From Parapristionchus giblindavisi (Eukaryota; Nematoda; Chromadorea; Rhabditida; Diplogasteridae): a stretch of DNA of 64,000 nucleotides. The position numbers and the translations under genes were made by a program. This document shows positions 39,201-52,336 of the stretch, one piece after another; positions within the stretch are counted from its first letter, which is position 1, and every line of letters begins with the position of its first letter. The stretch covers positions 1,054,001-1,118,000 of the forward strand of contig CALSFV010000216.1 of NCBI GenBank assembly GCA_943737045.1, written 5' to 3'. The notes under the pieces were generated by a model that made no database searches, was not told the DNA's origin, and saw only the letters and a list, made by a program, of their open reading frames with translations.

Positions 39201-42200
39201 TAAAAATGCATGGTTCAATGTTGTTAATTCGGCTGGAGCGGCCGTTGTTCAACATGGAACGTTGCAAAATACTCAGAATTTTTTGTTCTTTCGTTTGGTA
39301 TATGACACGCTGTGTCTAGCAGAAAATTTTTCATGTCAGTTATTCTTTTGGTCTTATCAAAGTGAAAGCTACTTTTGTACTTTGGGCATTGTGGAATCAA
39401 CACAAGATTACAGTTTGACATGAACTGAAGTGTAGATTATTCAGAATTTTTTGCTCTTTCACGTGGTATATGCTACGATAAGTTTAGATTAAATATTGGC
39501 GTGTCACGAATTCTTTAATGCTAAAAATGCATGGTTCAATGTTGTTAATTCGGCTGGAGCGGCCGTTGTTCAACATGGAACGTTGCAAAATACTCAGAAT
39601 TTTTTGCTCTTTCGTTTGGTATATGACACGCTGGGTCTAGCAGAAAATTTTTCATGTCAGGTATTCTTTTGGTCTTATCAAAGTGAAAGCTACTTTTGTA
39701 CTTTGGGCATTGTGGAATCAACACAAGATTACAGTTTGACATGAACTGAAGTGTAGATTATTCAGAATTTTTTGCTCTTTCACGTGGTATATGCTACGAT
39801 AAGTTTAGATTAAATATTGGCGTGTCACGAATTCTTTAATGCTAAAAATGCATGGTTCAATGTTGTTAATTCGGCTGGAGCGGCCGTTGTTCAACATGGA
39901 ACGTTGCAAAATACTCAGAATTTTTTGCTCTTTCGTTTGGTATATGACACGCTGGGTCTAGCAGAAAATTTTTCATGTCAGGTATTCTTTTGGTCTTATC
40001 AAAGTGAAAGCTACTTTTGTACTTTGGGCATTGTGGAATCAACACAAGATTACAGTTTGACATGAACTGAAGTGTAGATTATTCAGAATTTTTTGCTCTT
40101 TCACGTGGTATATGCTACGATAAGTTTAGATTAAATATTGGCGTGTCACGAATTCTTTAATGCTAAAAATGCATGGTTCAATGTTGTTAATTCGGCTGGA
40201 GCGGCCGTTGTTCAACATGGAACGTTGCAAAATACTCAGAATTTTTTGCTCTTTCGTTTGGTATATGACACGCTGGGTCTAGCAGAAAATTTTTCATGTC
40301 AGGTATTCTTTTGGTCTTATCAAAGTGAAAGCTACTTTTGTACTTTGGGCATTGTGGAATCAACACAAGAATACAGTTTGACATGAACTGAAGTGTAGAT
40401 TATTCAGAATTTTTTGCTCTTTCACGTGGTATATGCTACGATAAGTTTAGATTAAATATTGGCGTGTCACGAATTCTTTAATGCTAAATATGCATGGTTC
40501 AATGTTGTTAATTCGGCTGGAGCGGCCGTTGTTCAACATGGAACGTTGCAAAATACTCAGAATTTTTTGCTCTTTCGTTTGGTATATGACACGCTGGGTC
40601 TAGCAGAAAATTTTTCATGTCAGTTATTCTTTTGGTCTTATCAAAGTGAAAGCTACTTTTGTACTTTGGGCATTGTGGAATCAACACAAGATTACAGTTT
40701 GACATGAACTGAAGTGTAGATTATTCAGAATTTTTTGCTCTTTCACGTGGTATATGCTACGATAAGTTTAGATTAAATATTGGCGTGACACGAATTCTTT
40801 AATGCTAAAAATGCATGGTTCAATGTTGTTAATTCGGCTGGAGCGGCCGTTGTTCAACATGGAACGTTGCAAAATACTCAGAATTTTTTGCTCTTTCGTT
40901 TGGTATATGACACGCTGGGTCTAGCAGAAAATTTTTCATGTCAGGTATTCTTTTGGTCTTATCAAAGTGAAAGCTACTTTTGTACTTTGGGCATTGTGGA
41001 ATCAACACAAGATTACAGTTTGACATGAACTGAAGTGTAGATTATTCAGAATTTTTTGCTCTTTCACGTGGTATATGCTACGATAAGTTTAGATTAAATA
41101 TTGGCGTGTCACGAATTCTTTAATGCTAAAAATGCATGGTTCAATGTTGTTAATTCGGCTGGAGCGGCCGTTGTTCAACATGGAACGTTGCAAAATACTC
41201 AGAATTTTTTGCTCTTTCGTTTGGTATATGACACGCTGGGTCTAGCAGAAAATTTTTCATGTCAGGTATTCTTTTGGTCTTATCAAAGTGAAAGCTACTT
41301 TTGTACTTTGGGCATTGTGGAATCAACACAAGAATACAGTTTGACATGAACTGAAGTGTAGATTATTCAGAATTTTTTGCTCTTTCACGTGGTATATGCT
41401 ACGATAAGTTTAGATTAAATATTGGCGTGTCACGAATTCTTTAATGCTAAAAATGCATGGTTCAATGTTGTTAATTCGGCTGGAGCGGCCGTTGTTCAAC
41501 ATGGAACGTTGCAAAATACTCAGAATTTTTTGCTCTTTCGTTTGGTATATGACACGCTGGGTCTAGCAGAAAATTTTTCATGTCAGTTATTCTTTTGGTC
41601 TTATCAAAGTGAAAGCTACTTTTGTACTTTGGGCATTGTGGAATCAACACAAGATTACAGTTTGACATGAACTGAAGTGTAGATTATTCAGAATTTTTTG
41701 CTCTTTCACGTGGTATATGCTACGATAAGTTTAGATTAAATATTGGCGTGACACGAATTCTTTAATGCTAAAAATGCATGGTTCAATGTTGTTAATTCGG
41801 CTGGAGCGGCCGTTGTTCAACATGGAACGTTGCAAAATACTCAGAATTTTTTGCTCTTTCGTTTGGTATATGACACGCTGGGTCTAGCAGAAAATTTTTC
41901 ATGTCAGGTATTCTTTTGGTCTTATCAAAGTGAAAGCTACTTTTGTACTTTGGGCATTGTGGAATCAACACAAGATTACAGTTTGACATGAACTGAAGTG
42001 TAGATTATTCAGAATTTTTTGCTCTTTCACGTGGTATATGCTACGATAAGTTTAGATTAAATATTGGCGTGTCACGAATTCTTTAATGCTAAAAATGCAT
42101 GGTTCAATGTTGTTAATTCGGCTGGAGCGGCCGTTGTTCAACATGGAACGTTGCAAAATACTCAGAATTTTTTGCTCTTTCGTTTGGTATATGACACGCT

Positions 42201-43347
42201 GGGTCTAGCAGAAAATTTTTCATGTCAGTTATTCTTTTGGTCTTATCAAAGTGAAAGCTACTTTTGTACTTTGGGCATTGTGGAATCAACACAAGATTAC
42301 AGTTTGACATGAACTGAAGTGTAGATTATTCAGAATTTTTTGCTCTTTCACGTGGTATATGCTACGATAAGTTTAGATTAAATATTGGCGTGACACGAAT
42401 TCTTTAATGCTAAAAATGCATGGTTCAATGTTGTTAATTCGGCTGGAGCGGCCGTTGTTCAACATGGAACGTTGCAAAATACTCAGAATTTTTTGCTCTT
42501 TCGTTTGGTATATGACACGCTGGGTCTAGCAGAAAATTTTTCATGTCAGTTATTCTTTTGGTCTTATCAAAGTGAAAGCTACTTTTGTACTTTGGGCATT
42601 GTGGAATCAACACAAGATTACAGTTTGACATGAACTGAAGTGTAGATTATTCAGAATTTTTTGCTCTTTCACGTGGTATATGCTACGATAAGTTTAGATT
42701 AAATATTGGCGTGACACGAATTCTTTAATGCTAAAAATGCATGGTTCAATGTTGTTAATTCGGCTGGAGCGGCCGTTGTTCAACATGGAACGTTGCAAAA
42801 TACTCAGAATTTTTTGCTCTTTCGTTTGGTATATGACACGCTGGGTCTAGCAGAAAATTTTTCATGTCAGGTATTCTTTTGGTCTTATCAAAGTGAAAGC
42901 TACTTTTGTACTTTGGGCATTGTGGAATCAACACAAGATTACAGTTTGACATGAACTGAAGTGTAGATTATTCAGAATTTTTTGCTCTTTCACGTGGTAT
43001 ATGCTACGATAAGTTTAGATTAAATATTGGCGTGTCACGAATTCTTTAATGCTAAAAATGCATGGTTCAATGTTGTTAATTCGGCTGGAGCGGCCGTTGT
43101 TCAACATGGAACGTTGCAAAATACTCAGAATTTTTTGCTCTTTCGTTTGGTATATGACACGCTGGGTCTAGCAGAAAATTTTTCATGTCAGTTATTCTTT
43201 TGGTCTTATCAAAGTGAAAGCTACTTTTGTACTTTGGGCATTGTGGAATCAACACAAGATTACAGTTTGACATGAACTGAAGTGTAGATTATTCAGAATT
43301 TTTTGCTCTTTCACGTGGTATATGCTACGATAAGTTTAGATTAAATA
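35965..43347. repeat. N-Y-Q trimer zone
   Basis: Order: 35965 N, 36286 Y, 36607 Q, 36928 N, 37249 Y, 37570 Q, 37891 Y, 38212 Q, 38533 N, 38854 Y, 39175 Q, 39496 N, 39817 N, 40138 Y, 40459 Q, 40780 D/N, 41101 Y, 41422 Q, 41743 D/N, 42064 Q, 42385 D/Q, 42706 D/N, 43027 Q. A 963-bp cycle is visible, with dimer and single-unit slips. Q units 37570, 38212 and 39175 share cgctgtgtcta. Confidence 0.75.
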
Positions 43348-43989
43348 TTGGCGTGACATGAATTCTTTAATGCTAAAAATGCATGGTTCAATGTTGTTAA
43401 TTCGGCTGGAGCGGCCGTTGTTCAACATGGAACGTTGCAAAATACTCAGAATTTTTTGCTCTTTCGTTTGGTATATGACACGCTGGGTCTAGCAGAAAAT
43501 TTTTCATGTCAGTTATTCTTTTGGTCTTATCAAAGTGAAAGCTACTTTTGTACTTTGGGCATTGTGGAATAAACACAAGATTACAGTTTGACATGAACTG
43601 AAGTGTAGATTATTCAGAATTTTTTGCTCTTTCACGTGGTATATGCTACGATAAGTTTAGATTAAATATTGGCGTGTCACGAATTCTTTAATGCTAAAAA
43701 TGCATGGTTCAATGTTGTTAATTCGGCTGGAGCGGCCGTTGTTCAACATGGAACGTTGCAAAATACTCAGAATTTTTTGCTCTTTCGTTTGGTATATGAC
43801 ACGCTGGGTCTAGCAGAAAATTTTTCATGTCAGTTATTCTTTTGGTCTTATCAAAGTGAAAGCTACTTTTGTACTTTGGGCATTGTGGAATAAACACAAG
43901 ATTACAGTTTGACATGAACTGAAGTGTAGATTATTCAGAATTTTTTGCTCTTTCACGTGGTATATGCTACGATAAGTTTAGATTAAATA

Positions 43990-44952
43990 TTGGCGTGTCA
44001 CGAATTCTTTAATGCTAAAAATGCATGGTTCAATGTTGTTAATTCGGCTGGAGCGGCCGTTGTTCAACATGGAACGTTGCAAAATACTCAGAATTTTTTG
44101 CTCTTTCGTTTGGTATATGACACGCTGGGTCTAGCAGAAAATTTTTCATGTCAGGTATTCTTTTGGTCTTATCAAAGTGAAAGCTACTTTTGTACTTTGG
44201 GCATTGTGGAATCAACACAAGAATACAGTTTGACATGAACTGAAGTGTAGATTATTCAGAATTTTTTGCTCTTTCACGTGGTATATGCTACGATAAGTTT
44301 AGATTAAATATTGGCGTGTCACGAATTCTTTAATGCTAAAAATGCATGGTTCAATGTTGTTAATTCGGCTGGAGCGGCCGTTGTTCAACATGGAACGTTG
44401 CAAAATACTCAGAATTTTTTGCTCTTTCGTTTGGTATATGACACGCTGGGTCTAGCAGAAAATTTTTCATGTCAGGTATTCTTTTGGTCTTATCAGAGTG
44501 AAAGCTACTTTTGTACTTTGGGCAATGTGGAATCAACACAAGATTACAGTTTGACATGAACTGAAGTGTAGACTATTCATAATTTTTTGCTCTTTCACGT
44601 GGTATATGCTACGATAAGTTTAGATTAAATATTGGCGTGACACGAATTCTTTAATGCTAAAAATGCATGGTTCAATGTTGTTAATTCGGCTGGAGCGGCC
44701 GTTGTTCAACATGGAACGTTGCAAAATACTCAGAATTTTTTGCTCTTTCGTTTGGTATATGACACGCTGGGTCTAGCAGAAAATTTTTCATGTCAGGTAT
44801 TCTTTTGGTCTTATCAGAGTGAAAGCTACTTTTGTACTTTGGGCAATGTGGAATCAACACAAGATTACAGTTTGACATGAACTGAAGTGTAGACTATTCA
44901 GAATTTTTTGCTCTTTCACGTGGTATATGCTACGATAAGTTTAGATTAAATA
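43990..44952. repeat. Y-V-V(D) three-unit block, first copy
   Basis: 43990 Y, 44311 V whose tail reads gactattcataatt, then 44632 D-type V with gactattcagaatt. The rare cataatt tail and the order recur at 51,374-52,336, 7,384 bp away. Confidence 0.75.
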
Positions 44953-47900
44953 TTGGCGTGACACGAATTCTTTAATGCTAAAAATGCATGGTTCAATGTT
45001 GTTAATTCGGCTGGAGCGGCCGTTGTTCAACATGGAACGTTGCAAAATACTCAGAATTTTTTGCTCTTTCGTTTGGTATATGACACGCTGGGTCTAGCAG
45101 AAAATTTTTCATGTCAGGTATTCTTTTGGTCTTATCAAAGTGAAAGCTACTTTTGTACTTTGGGCATTGTGGAATCAACACAAGATTACAGTTTGACATG
45201 AACTGAAGTGTAGATTATTCAGAATTTTTTGCTCTTTCACGTGGTATATGCTACGATAAGTTTAGATTAAATATTGGCGTGACACGAATTCTTTAATGCT
45301 AAAAATGCATGGTTCAATGTTGTTAATTCGGCTGGAGCGGCCGTTGTTCAACATGGAACGTTGCAAAATACTCAGAATTTTTTGCTCTTTCGTTTGGTAT
45401 ATGACACGCTGGGTCTAGCAGAAAATTTTTCATGTCAGGTATTCTTTTGGTCTTATCAAAGTGAAAGCTACTTTTGTACTTTGGGCATTGTGGAATCAAC
45501 ACAAGATTACAGTTTGACATGAACTGAAGTGTAGATTATTCAGAATTTTTTGCTCTTTCACGTGGTATATGCTACGATAAGTTTAGATTAAATATTGGCG
45601 TGTCACGAATTCTTTAATGCTAAAAATGCATGGTTCAATGTTGTTAATTCGGCTGGAGCGGCCGTTGTTCAACATGGAACGTTGCAAAATACTCAGAATT
45701 TTTTGCTCTTTCGTTTGGTATATGACACGCTGGGTCAAGCAGAAAATTTTTCATGTCAGGTATTCTTTTGGTCTTATCAGAGTGAAAGCTACTTTTGTTC
45801 TTTGGGCATTGTGGAATCAACACAAGATTACAGTTTGACATGAACTGAAGTGTAGATTATTCAGAATTTTTTGCTCTTTCACGTGGTATATGCTACGATA
45901 AGTTTAGATTAAATATTGGCGTGACACGAATTCTTTAATGCTAAAAATGCATGGTTCAATGTTGTTAATTCGGCTGGAGCGGCCGTTGTTCAACATGGAA
46001 CGTTGCAAAATACTCAGAATTTTTTGCTCTTTCGTTTGGTATATGACACGCTGGGTCTAGCAGAAAATTTTTCATGTCAGGTATTCTTTTGGTCTTATCA
46101 AAGTGAAAGCTACTTTTGTACTTTGGGCATTGTGGAATCAACACAAGATTACAGTTTGACATGAACTGAAGTGTAGATTATTCAGAATTTTTTGCTCTTT
46201 CACGTGGTATATGCTACGATAAGTTTAGATTAAATATTGGCGTGTCACGAATTCTTTAATGCTAAAAATGCATGGTTCAATGTTGTTAATTCGGCTGGAG
46301 CGGCCGTTGTTCAACATGGAACGTTGCAAAATACTCAGAATTTTTTGCTCTTTCGTTTGGTATATGACACGCTGGGTCTAGCAGAAAATTTTTCATGTCA
46401 GTTATTCTTTTGGTCTTATCAAAGTGAAAGCTACTTTTGTACTTTGGGCATTGTGGAATCAACACAAGATTACAGTTTGACATGAACTGAAGTGTAGATT
46501 ATTCAGAATTTTTTGCTCTTTCACGTGGTATATGCTACGATAAGTTTAGATTAAATATTGGCGTGTCACGAATTCTTTAATGCTAAAAATGCATGGTTCA
46601 ATGTTGTTAATTCGGCTGGAGCGGCCGTTGTTCAACATGGAACGTTGCAAAATACTCAGAATTTTTTGCTCTTTCGTTTGGTATATGACACGCTGGGTCT
46701 AGCAGAAAATTTTTCATGTCAGGTATTCTTTTGGTCTTATCAAAGTGAAAGCTACTTTTGTACTTTGGGCATTGTGGAATCAACACAAGATTACAGTTTG
46801 ACATGAACTGAAGTGTAGATTATTCAGAATTTTTTGCTCTTTCACGTGGTATATGCTACGATAAGTTTAGATTAAATATTGGCGTGTCACGAATTCTTTA
46901 ATGCTAAAAATGCATGGTTCAATGTTGTTAATTCGGCTGGAGCGGCCGTTGTTCAACATGGAACGTTGCAAAATACTCAGAATTTTTTGCTCTTTCGTTT
47001 GGTATATGACACGCTGGGTCTAGCAGAAAATTTTTCATGTCAGTTATTCTTTTGGTCTTATCAAAGTGAAAGCTACTTTTGTACTTTGGGCATTGTGGAA
47101 TCAACACAAGATTACAGTTTGACATGAACTGAAGTGTAGATTATTCAGAATTTTTTTCTCTTTCACGTGGTATATGCTACGATAAGTTTAGATTACATAT
47201 TGGCGTGTCACGAATTCTTTAATGCTAAAAATGCATGGTTCAATGTTGTTAATTCGGCTGGAGCGGCCGTTGTTCAACATGGAACGTTGCAAAATACTCA
47301 GAATTTTTTGCTCTTTCGTTTGGTATATGACACGCTGGGTCTAGCAGAAAATTTTTCATGTCAGTTATTCTTTTGGTCTTATCAAAGTGAAAGCTACTTT
47401 TGTACTTTGGGCATTGTGGAATCAACACAAGATTACAGTTTGACATGAACTGAAGTGTAGATTATTCAGAATTTTTTGCTCTTTCACGTGGTATATGCTA
47501 CGATAAGTTTAGATTAAATATTGGCGTGTCACGAATTCTTTAATGCTAAAAATGCATGGTTCAATGTTGTTAATTCGGCTGGAGCGGCCGTTGTTCAACA
47601 TGGAACGTTGCAAAATACTCAGAATTTTTTGCTCTTTCGTTTGGTATATGACACGCTGGGTCTAGCAGAAAATTTTTCATGTCAGTTATTCTTTTGGTCT
47701 TATCAAAGTGAAAGCTACTTTTGTACTTTGGGCATTGTGGAATCAACACAAGATTACAGTTTGACATGAACTGAAGTGTAGATTATTCAGAATTTTTTGC
47801 TCTTTCACGTGGTATATGCTACGATAAGTTTAGATTAAATATTGGCGTGTCACGAATTCTTTAATGCTAAAAATGCATGGTTCAATGTTGTTAATTCGGC

Positions 47901-50900
47901 TGGAGCGGCCGTTGTTCAACATGGAACGTTGCAAAATACTCAGAATTTTTTGCTCTTTCGTTTGGTATATGACACGCTGGGTCTAGCAGAAAATTTTTCA
48001 TGTCAGGTATTCTTTTGGTCTTATCAAAGTGAAAGCTACTTTTGTACTTTGGGCATTGTGGAATCAACACAAGATTACAGTTTGACATGAACTGAAGTGT
48101 AGATTATTCAGAATTTTTTGCTCTTTCACGTGGTATATGCTACGATAAGTTTAGATTAAATATTGGCGTGTCACGAATTCTTTAATGCTAAAAATGCATG
48201 GTTCAATGTTGTTAATTCGGCTGGAGCGGCCGTTGTTCAACATGGAACGTTGCAAAATACTCAGAATTTTTTGCTCTTTCGTTTGGTATATGACACGCTG
48301 GGTCTAGCAGAAAATTTTTCATGTCAGTTATTCTTTTGGTCTTATCAAAGTGAAAGCTACTTTTGTACTTTGGGCATTGTGGAATCAACACAAGATTACA
48401 GTTTGACATGAACTGAAGTGTAGATTATTCAGAATTTTTTGCTCTTTCACGTGGTATATGCTACGATAAGTTTAGATTAAATATTGGCGTGTCACGAATT
48501 CTTTAATGCTAAAAATGCATGGTTCAATGTTGTTAATTCGGCTGGAGCGGCCGTTGTTCAACATGGAACGTTGCAAAATACTCAGAATTTTTTGCTCTTT
48601 CGTTTGGTATATGACACGCTGGGTCTAGCAGAAAATTTTTCATGTCAGGTATTCTTTTGGTCTTATCAAAGTGAAAGCTACTTTTGTACTTTGGGCATTG
48701 TGGAATCAACACAAGATTACAGTTTGACATGAACTGAAGTGTAGATTATTCAGAATTTTTTGCTCTTTCACGTGGTATATGCTACGATAAGTTTAGATTA
48801 AATATTGGCGTGTCACGAATTCTTTAATGCTAAAAATGCATGGTTCAATGTTGTTAATTCGGCTGGAGCGGCCGTTGTTCAACATGGAACGTTGCAAAAT
48901 ACTCAGAATTTTTTTGCTCTTTCGTTTGGTATATGACACGCTGGGTCTAGCAGAAAATTTTTCATGTCAGGTATTCTTTTGGTCTTATCAAAGTGAAAGC
49001 TACTTTTGTACTTTGGGCATTGTGGAATCAACACAAGAATACAGTTTGACATGAACTGAAGTGTAGATTATTCAGAATTTTTTGCTCTTTCACGTGGTAT
49101 ATGCTACGATAAGTTTAGATTAAATATTGGCGTGTCACGAATTCTTTAATGCTAAAAATGCATGGTTCAATGTTGTTAATTCGGCTGGAGCGGCCGTTGT
49201 TCAACATGGAACGTTGCAAAATACTCAGAATTTTTTGCTCTTTCGTTTGGTATATGACACGCTGGGTCTAGCAGAAAATTTTTCATGTCAGTTATTCTTT
49301 TGGTCTTATCAAAGTGAAAGCTACTTTTGTACTTTGGGCATTGTGGAATCAACACAAGATTACAGTTTGACATGAACTGAAGTGTAGATTATTCAGAATT
49401 TTTTGCTCTTTCACGTGGTATATGCTACGATAAGTTTAGATTAAATATTGGCGTGACACGAATTCTTTAATGCTAAAAATGCATGGTTCAATGTTGTTAA
49501 TTCGGCTGGAGCGGCCGTTGTTCAACATGGAACGTTGCAAAATACTCAGAATTTTTTGCTCTTTCGTTTGGTATATGACACGCTGGGTCTAGCAGAAAAT
49601 TTTTCATGTCAGGTATTCTTTTGGTCTTATCAAAGTGAAAGCTACTTTTGTACTTTGGGCATTGTGGAATCAACACAAGATTACAGTTTGACATGAACTG
49701 AAGTGTAGATTATTCAGAATTTTTTGCTCTTTCACGTGGTATATGCTACGATAAGTTTAGATTAAATATTGGCGTGTCACGAATTCTTTAATGCTAAAAA
49801 TGCATGGTTCAATGTTGTTAATTCGGCTGGAGCGGCCGTTGTTCAACATGGAACGTTGCAAAATACTCAGAATTTTTTGCTCTTTCGTTTGGTATATGAC
49901 ACGCTGGGTCTAGCAGAAAATTTTTCATGTCAGTTATTCTTTTGGTCTTATCAAAGTGAAAGCTACTTTTGTACTTTGGGCATTGTGGAATCAACACAAG
50001 ATTACAGTTTGTCATGAACTGAAGTGTAGATTATTCAGAATTTTTTGCTCTTTCACGTGGTATATGCTACGATAAGTTTAGATTAAATATTGGCGTGACA
50101 CGAATTCTTTAATGCTAAAAATGCATGGTTCAATGTTGTTAATTCGGCTGGAGCGGCCGTTGTTCAACATGGAACGTTGCAAAATACTCAGAATTTTTTG
50201 CTCTTTCGTTTGGTATATGACACGCTGGGTCTAGCAGAAAATTTTTCATGTCAGTTATTCTTTTGGTCTTATCAAAGTGAAAGCTACTTTTGTACTTTGG
50301 GCATTGTGGAATCAACACAAGATTACAGTTTGACATGAACTGAAGTGTAGATTATTCAGAATTTTTTGCTCTTTCACGTGGTATATGCTACGATAAGTTT
50401 AGATTAAATATTGGCGTGACACGAATTCTTTAATGCTAAAAATGCATGGTTCAATGTTGTTAATTCGGCTGGAGCGGCCGTTGTTCAACATGGAACGTTG
50501 CAAAATACTCAGAATTTTTTGCTCTTTCGTTTGGTATATGACACGCTGGGTCTAGCAGAAAATTTTTCATGTCAGGTATTCTTTTGGTCTTATCAAAGTG
50601 AAAGCTACTTTTGTACTTTGGGCATTGTGGAATCAACACAAGATTACAGTTTGACATGAACTGAAGTGTAGATTATTCAGAATTTTTTGCTCTTTCACGT
50701 GGTATATGCTACGATAAGTTTAGATTAAATATTGGCGTGTCACGAATTCTTTAATGCTAAAAATGCATGGTTCAATGTTGTTAATTCGGCTGGAGCGGCC
50801 GTTGTTCAACATGGAACGTTGCAAAATACTCAGAATTTTTTGCTCTTTCGTTTGGTATATGACACGCTGGGTCTAGCAGAAAATTTTTCATGTCAGTTAT

Positions 50901-51373
50901 TCTTTTGGTCTTATCAAAGTGAAAGCTACTTTTGTACTTTGGGCATTGTGGAATCAACACAAGATTACAGTTTGACATGAACTGAAGTGTAGATTATTCA
51001 GAATTTTTTGCTCTTTCACGTGGTATATGCTACGATAAGTTTAGATTAAATATTGGCGTGTCACGAATTCTTTAATGCTAAAAATGCATGGTTCAATGTT
51101 GTTAATTCGGCTGGAGCGGCCGTTGTTCAACATGGAACGTTGCAAAATACTCAGAATTTTTTGCTCTTTCGTTTGGTATATGACACGCTGGGTCTAGCAG
51201 AAAATTTTTCATGTCAGTTATTCTTTTGGTCTTATCAAAGTGAAAGCTACTTTTGTACTTTGGGCATTGTGGAATCAACACAAGATTACAGTTTGACATG
51301 AACTGAAGTGTAGATTATTCAGAATTTTTTGCTCTTTCACGTGGTATATGCTACGATAAGTTTAGATTAAATA

Positions 51374-52336
51374 TTGGCGTGTCACGAATTCTTTAATGCT
51401 AAAAATGCATGGTTCAATGTTGTTAATTCGGCTGGAGCGGCCGTTGTTCAACATGGAACGTTGCAAAATACTCAGAATTTTTTGCTCTTTCGTTTGGTAT
51501 ATGACACGCTGGGTCTAGCAGAAAATTTTTCATGTCAGGTATTCTTTTGGTCTTATCAAAGTGAAAGCTACTTTTGTACTTTGGGCATTGTGGAATCAAC
51601 ACAAGAATACAGTTTGACATGAACTGAAGTGTAGATTATTCAGAATTTTTTGTTCTTTCACGTGGTATATGCTACGATAAGTTTAGATTAAATATTGGCG
51701 TGTCACGAATTCTTTAATGCTAAAAATGCATGGTTCAATGTTGTTAATTCGGCTGGAGCGGCCGTTGTTCAACATGGAACGTTGCAAAATACTCAGAATT
51801 TTTTGCTCTTTCGTTTGGTATATGACACGCTGGGTCTAGCAGAAAATTTTTCATGTCAGGTATTCTTTTGGTCTTATCAGAGTGAAAGCTACTTTTGTAC
51901 TTTGGGCAATGTGGAATCAACACAAGATTACAGTTTGACATGAACTGAAGTGTAGACTATTCATAATTTTTTGCTCTTTCACGTGGTATATGCTACGATA
52001 AGTTTAGATTAAATATTGGCGTGACACGAATTCTTTAATGCTAAAAATGCATGGTTCAATGTTGTTAATTCGGCTGGAGCGGCCGTTGTTCAACATGGAA
52101 CGTTGCAAAATACTCAGAATTTTTTGCTCTTTCGTTTGGTATATGACACGCTGGGTCTAGCAGAAAATTTTTCATGTCAGGTATTCTTTTGGTCTTATCA
52201 GAGTGAAAGCTACTTTTGTACTTTGGGCAATGTGGAATCAACACAAGATTACAGTTTGACATGAACTGAAGTGTAGACTATTCAGAATTTTTTGCTCTTT
52301 CACGTGGTATATGCTACGATAAGTTTAGATTAAATA
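51374..52336. repeat. Y-V-V(D) three-unit block, second copy
   Basis: 51374 Y, 51695 V with gactattcataatt, 52016 D-type V with gactattcagaatt. It is followed by a D/Q unit (52337), where the first copy is followed by D/N (44953), so the copied segment ends here. Confidence 0.75.

Noticed and set aside
47167..47448. 93-codon variant frame
   Set aside because: It results from one base change (gattacatatt for gattaaatatt) that removes a stop between two units.
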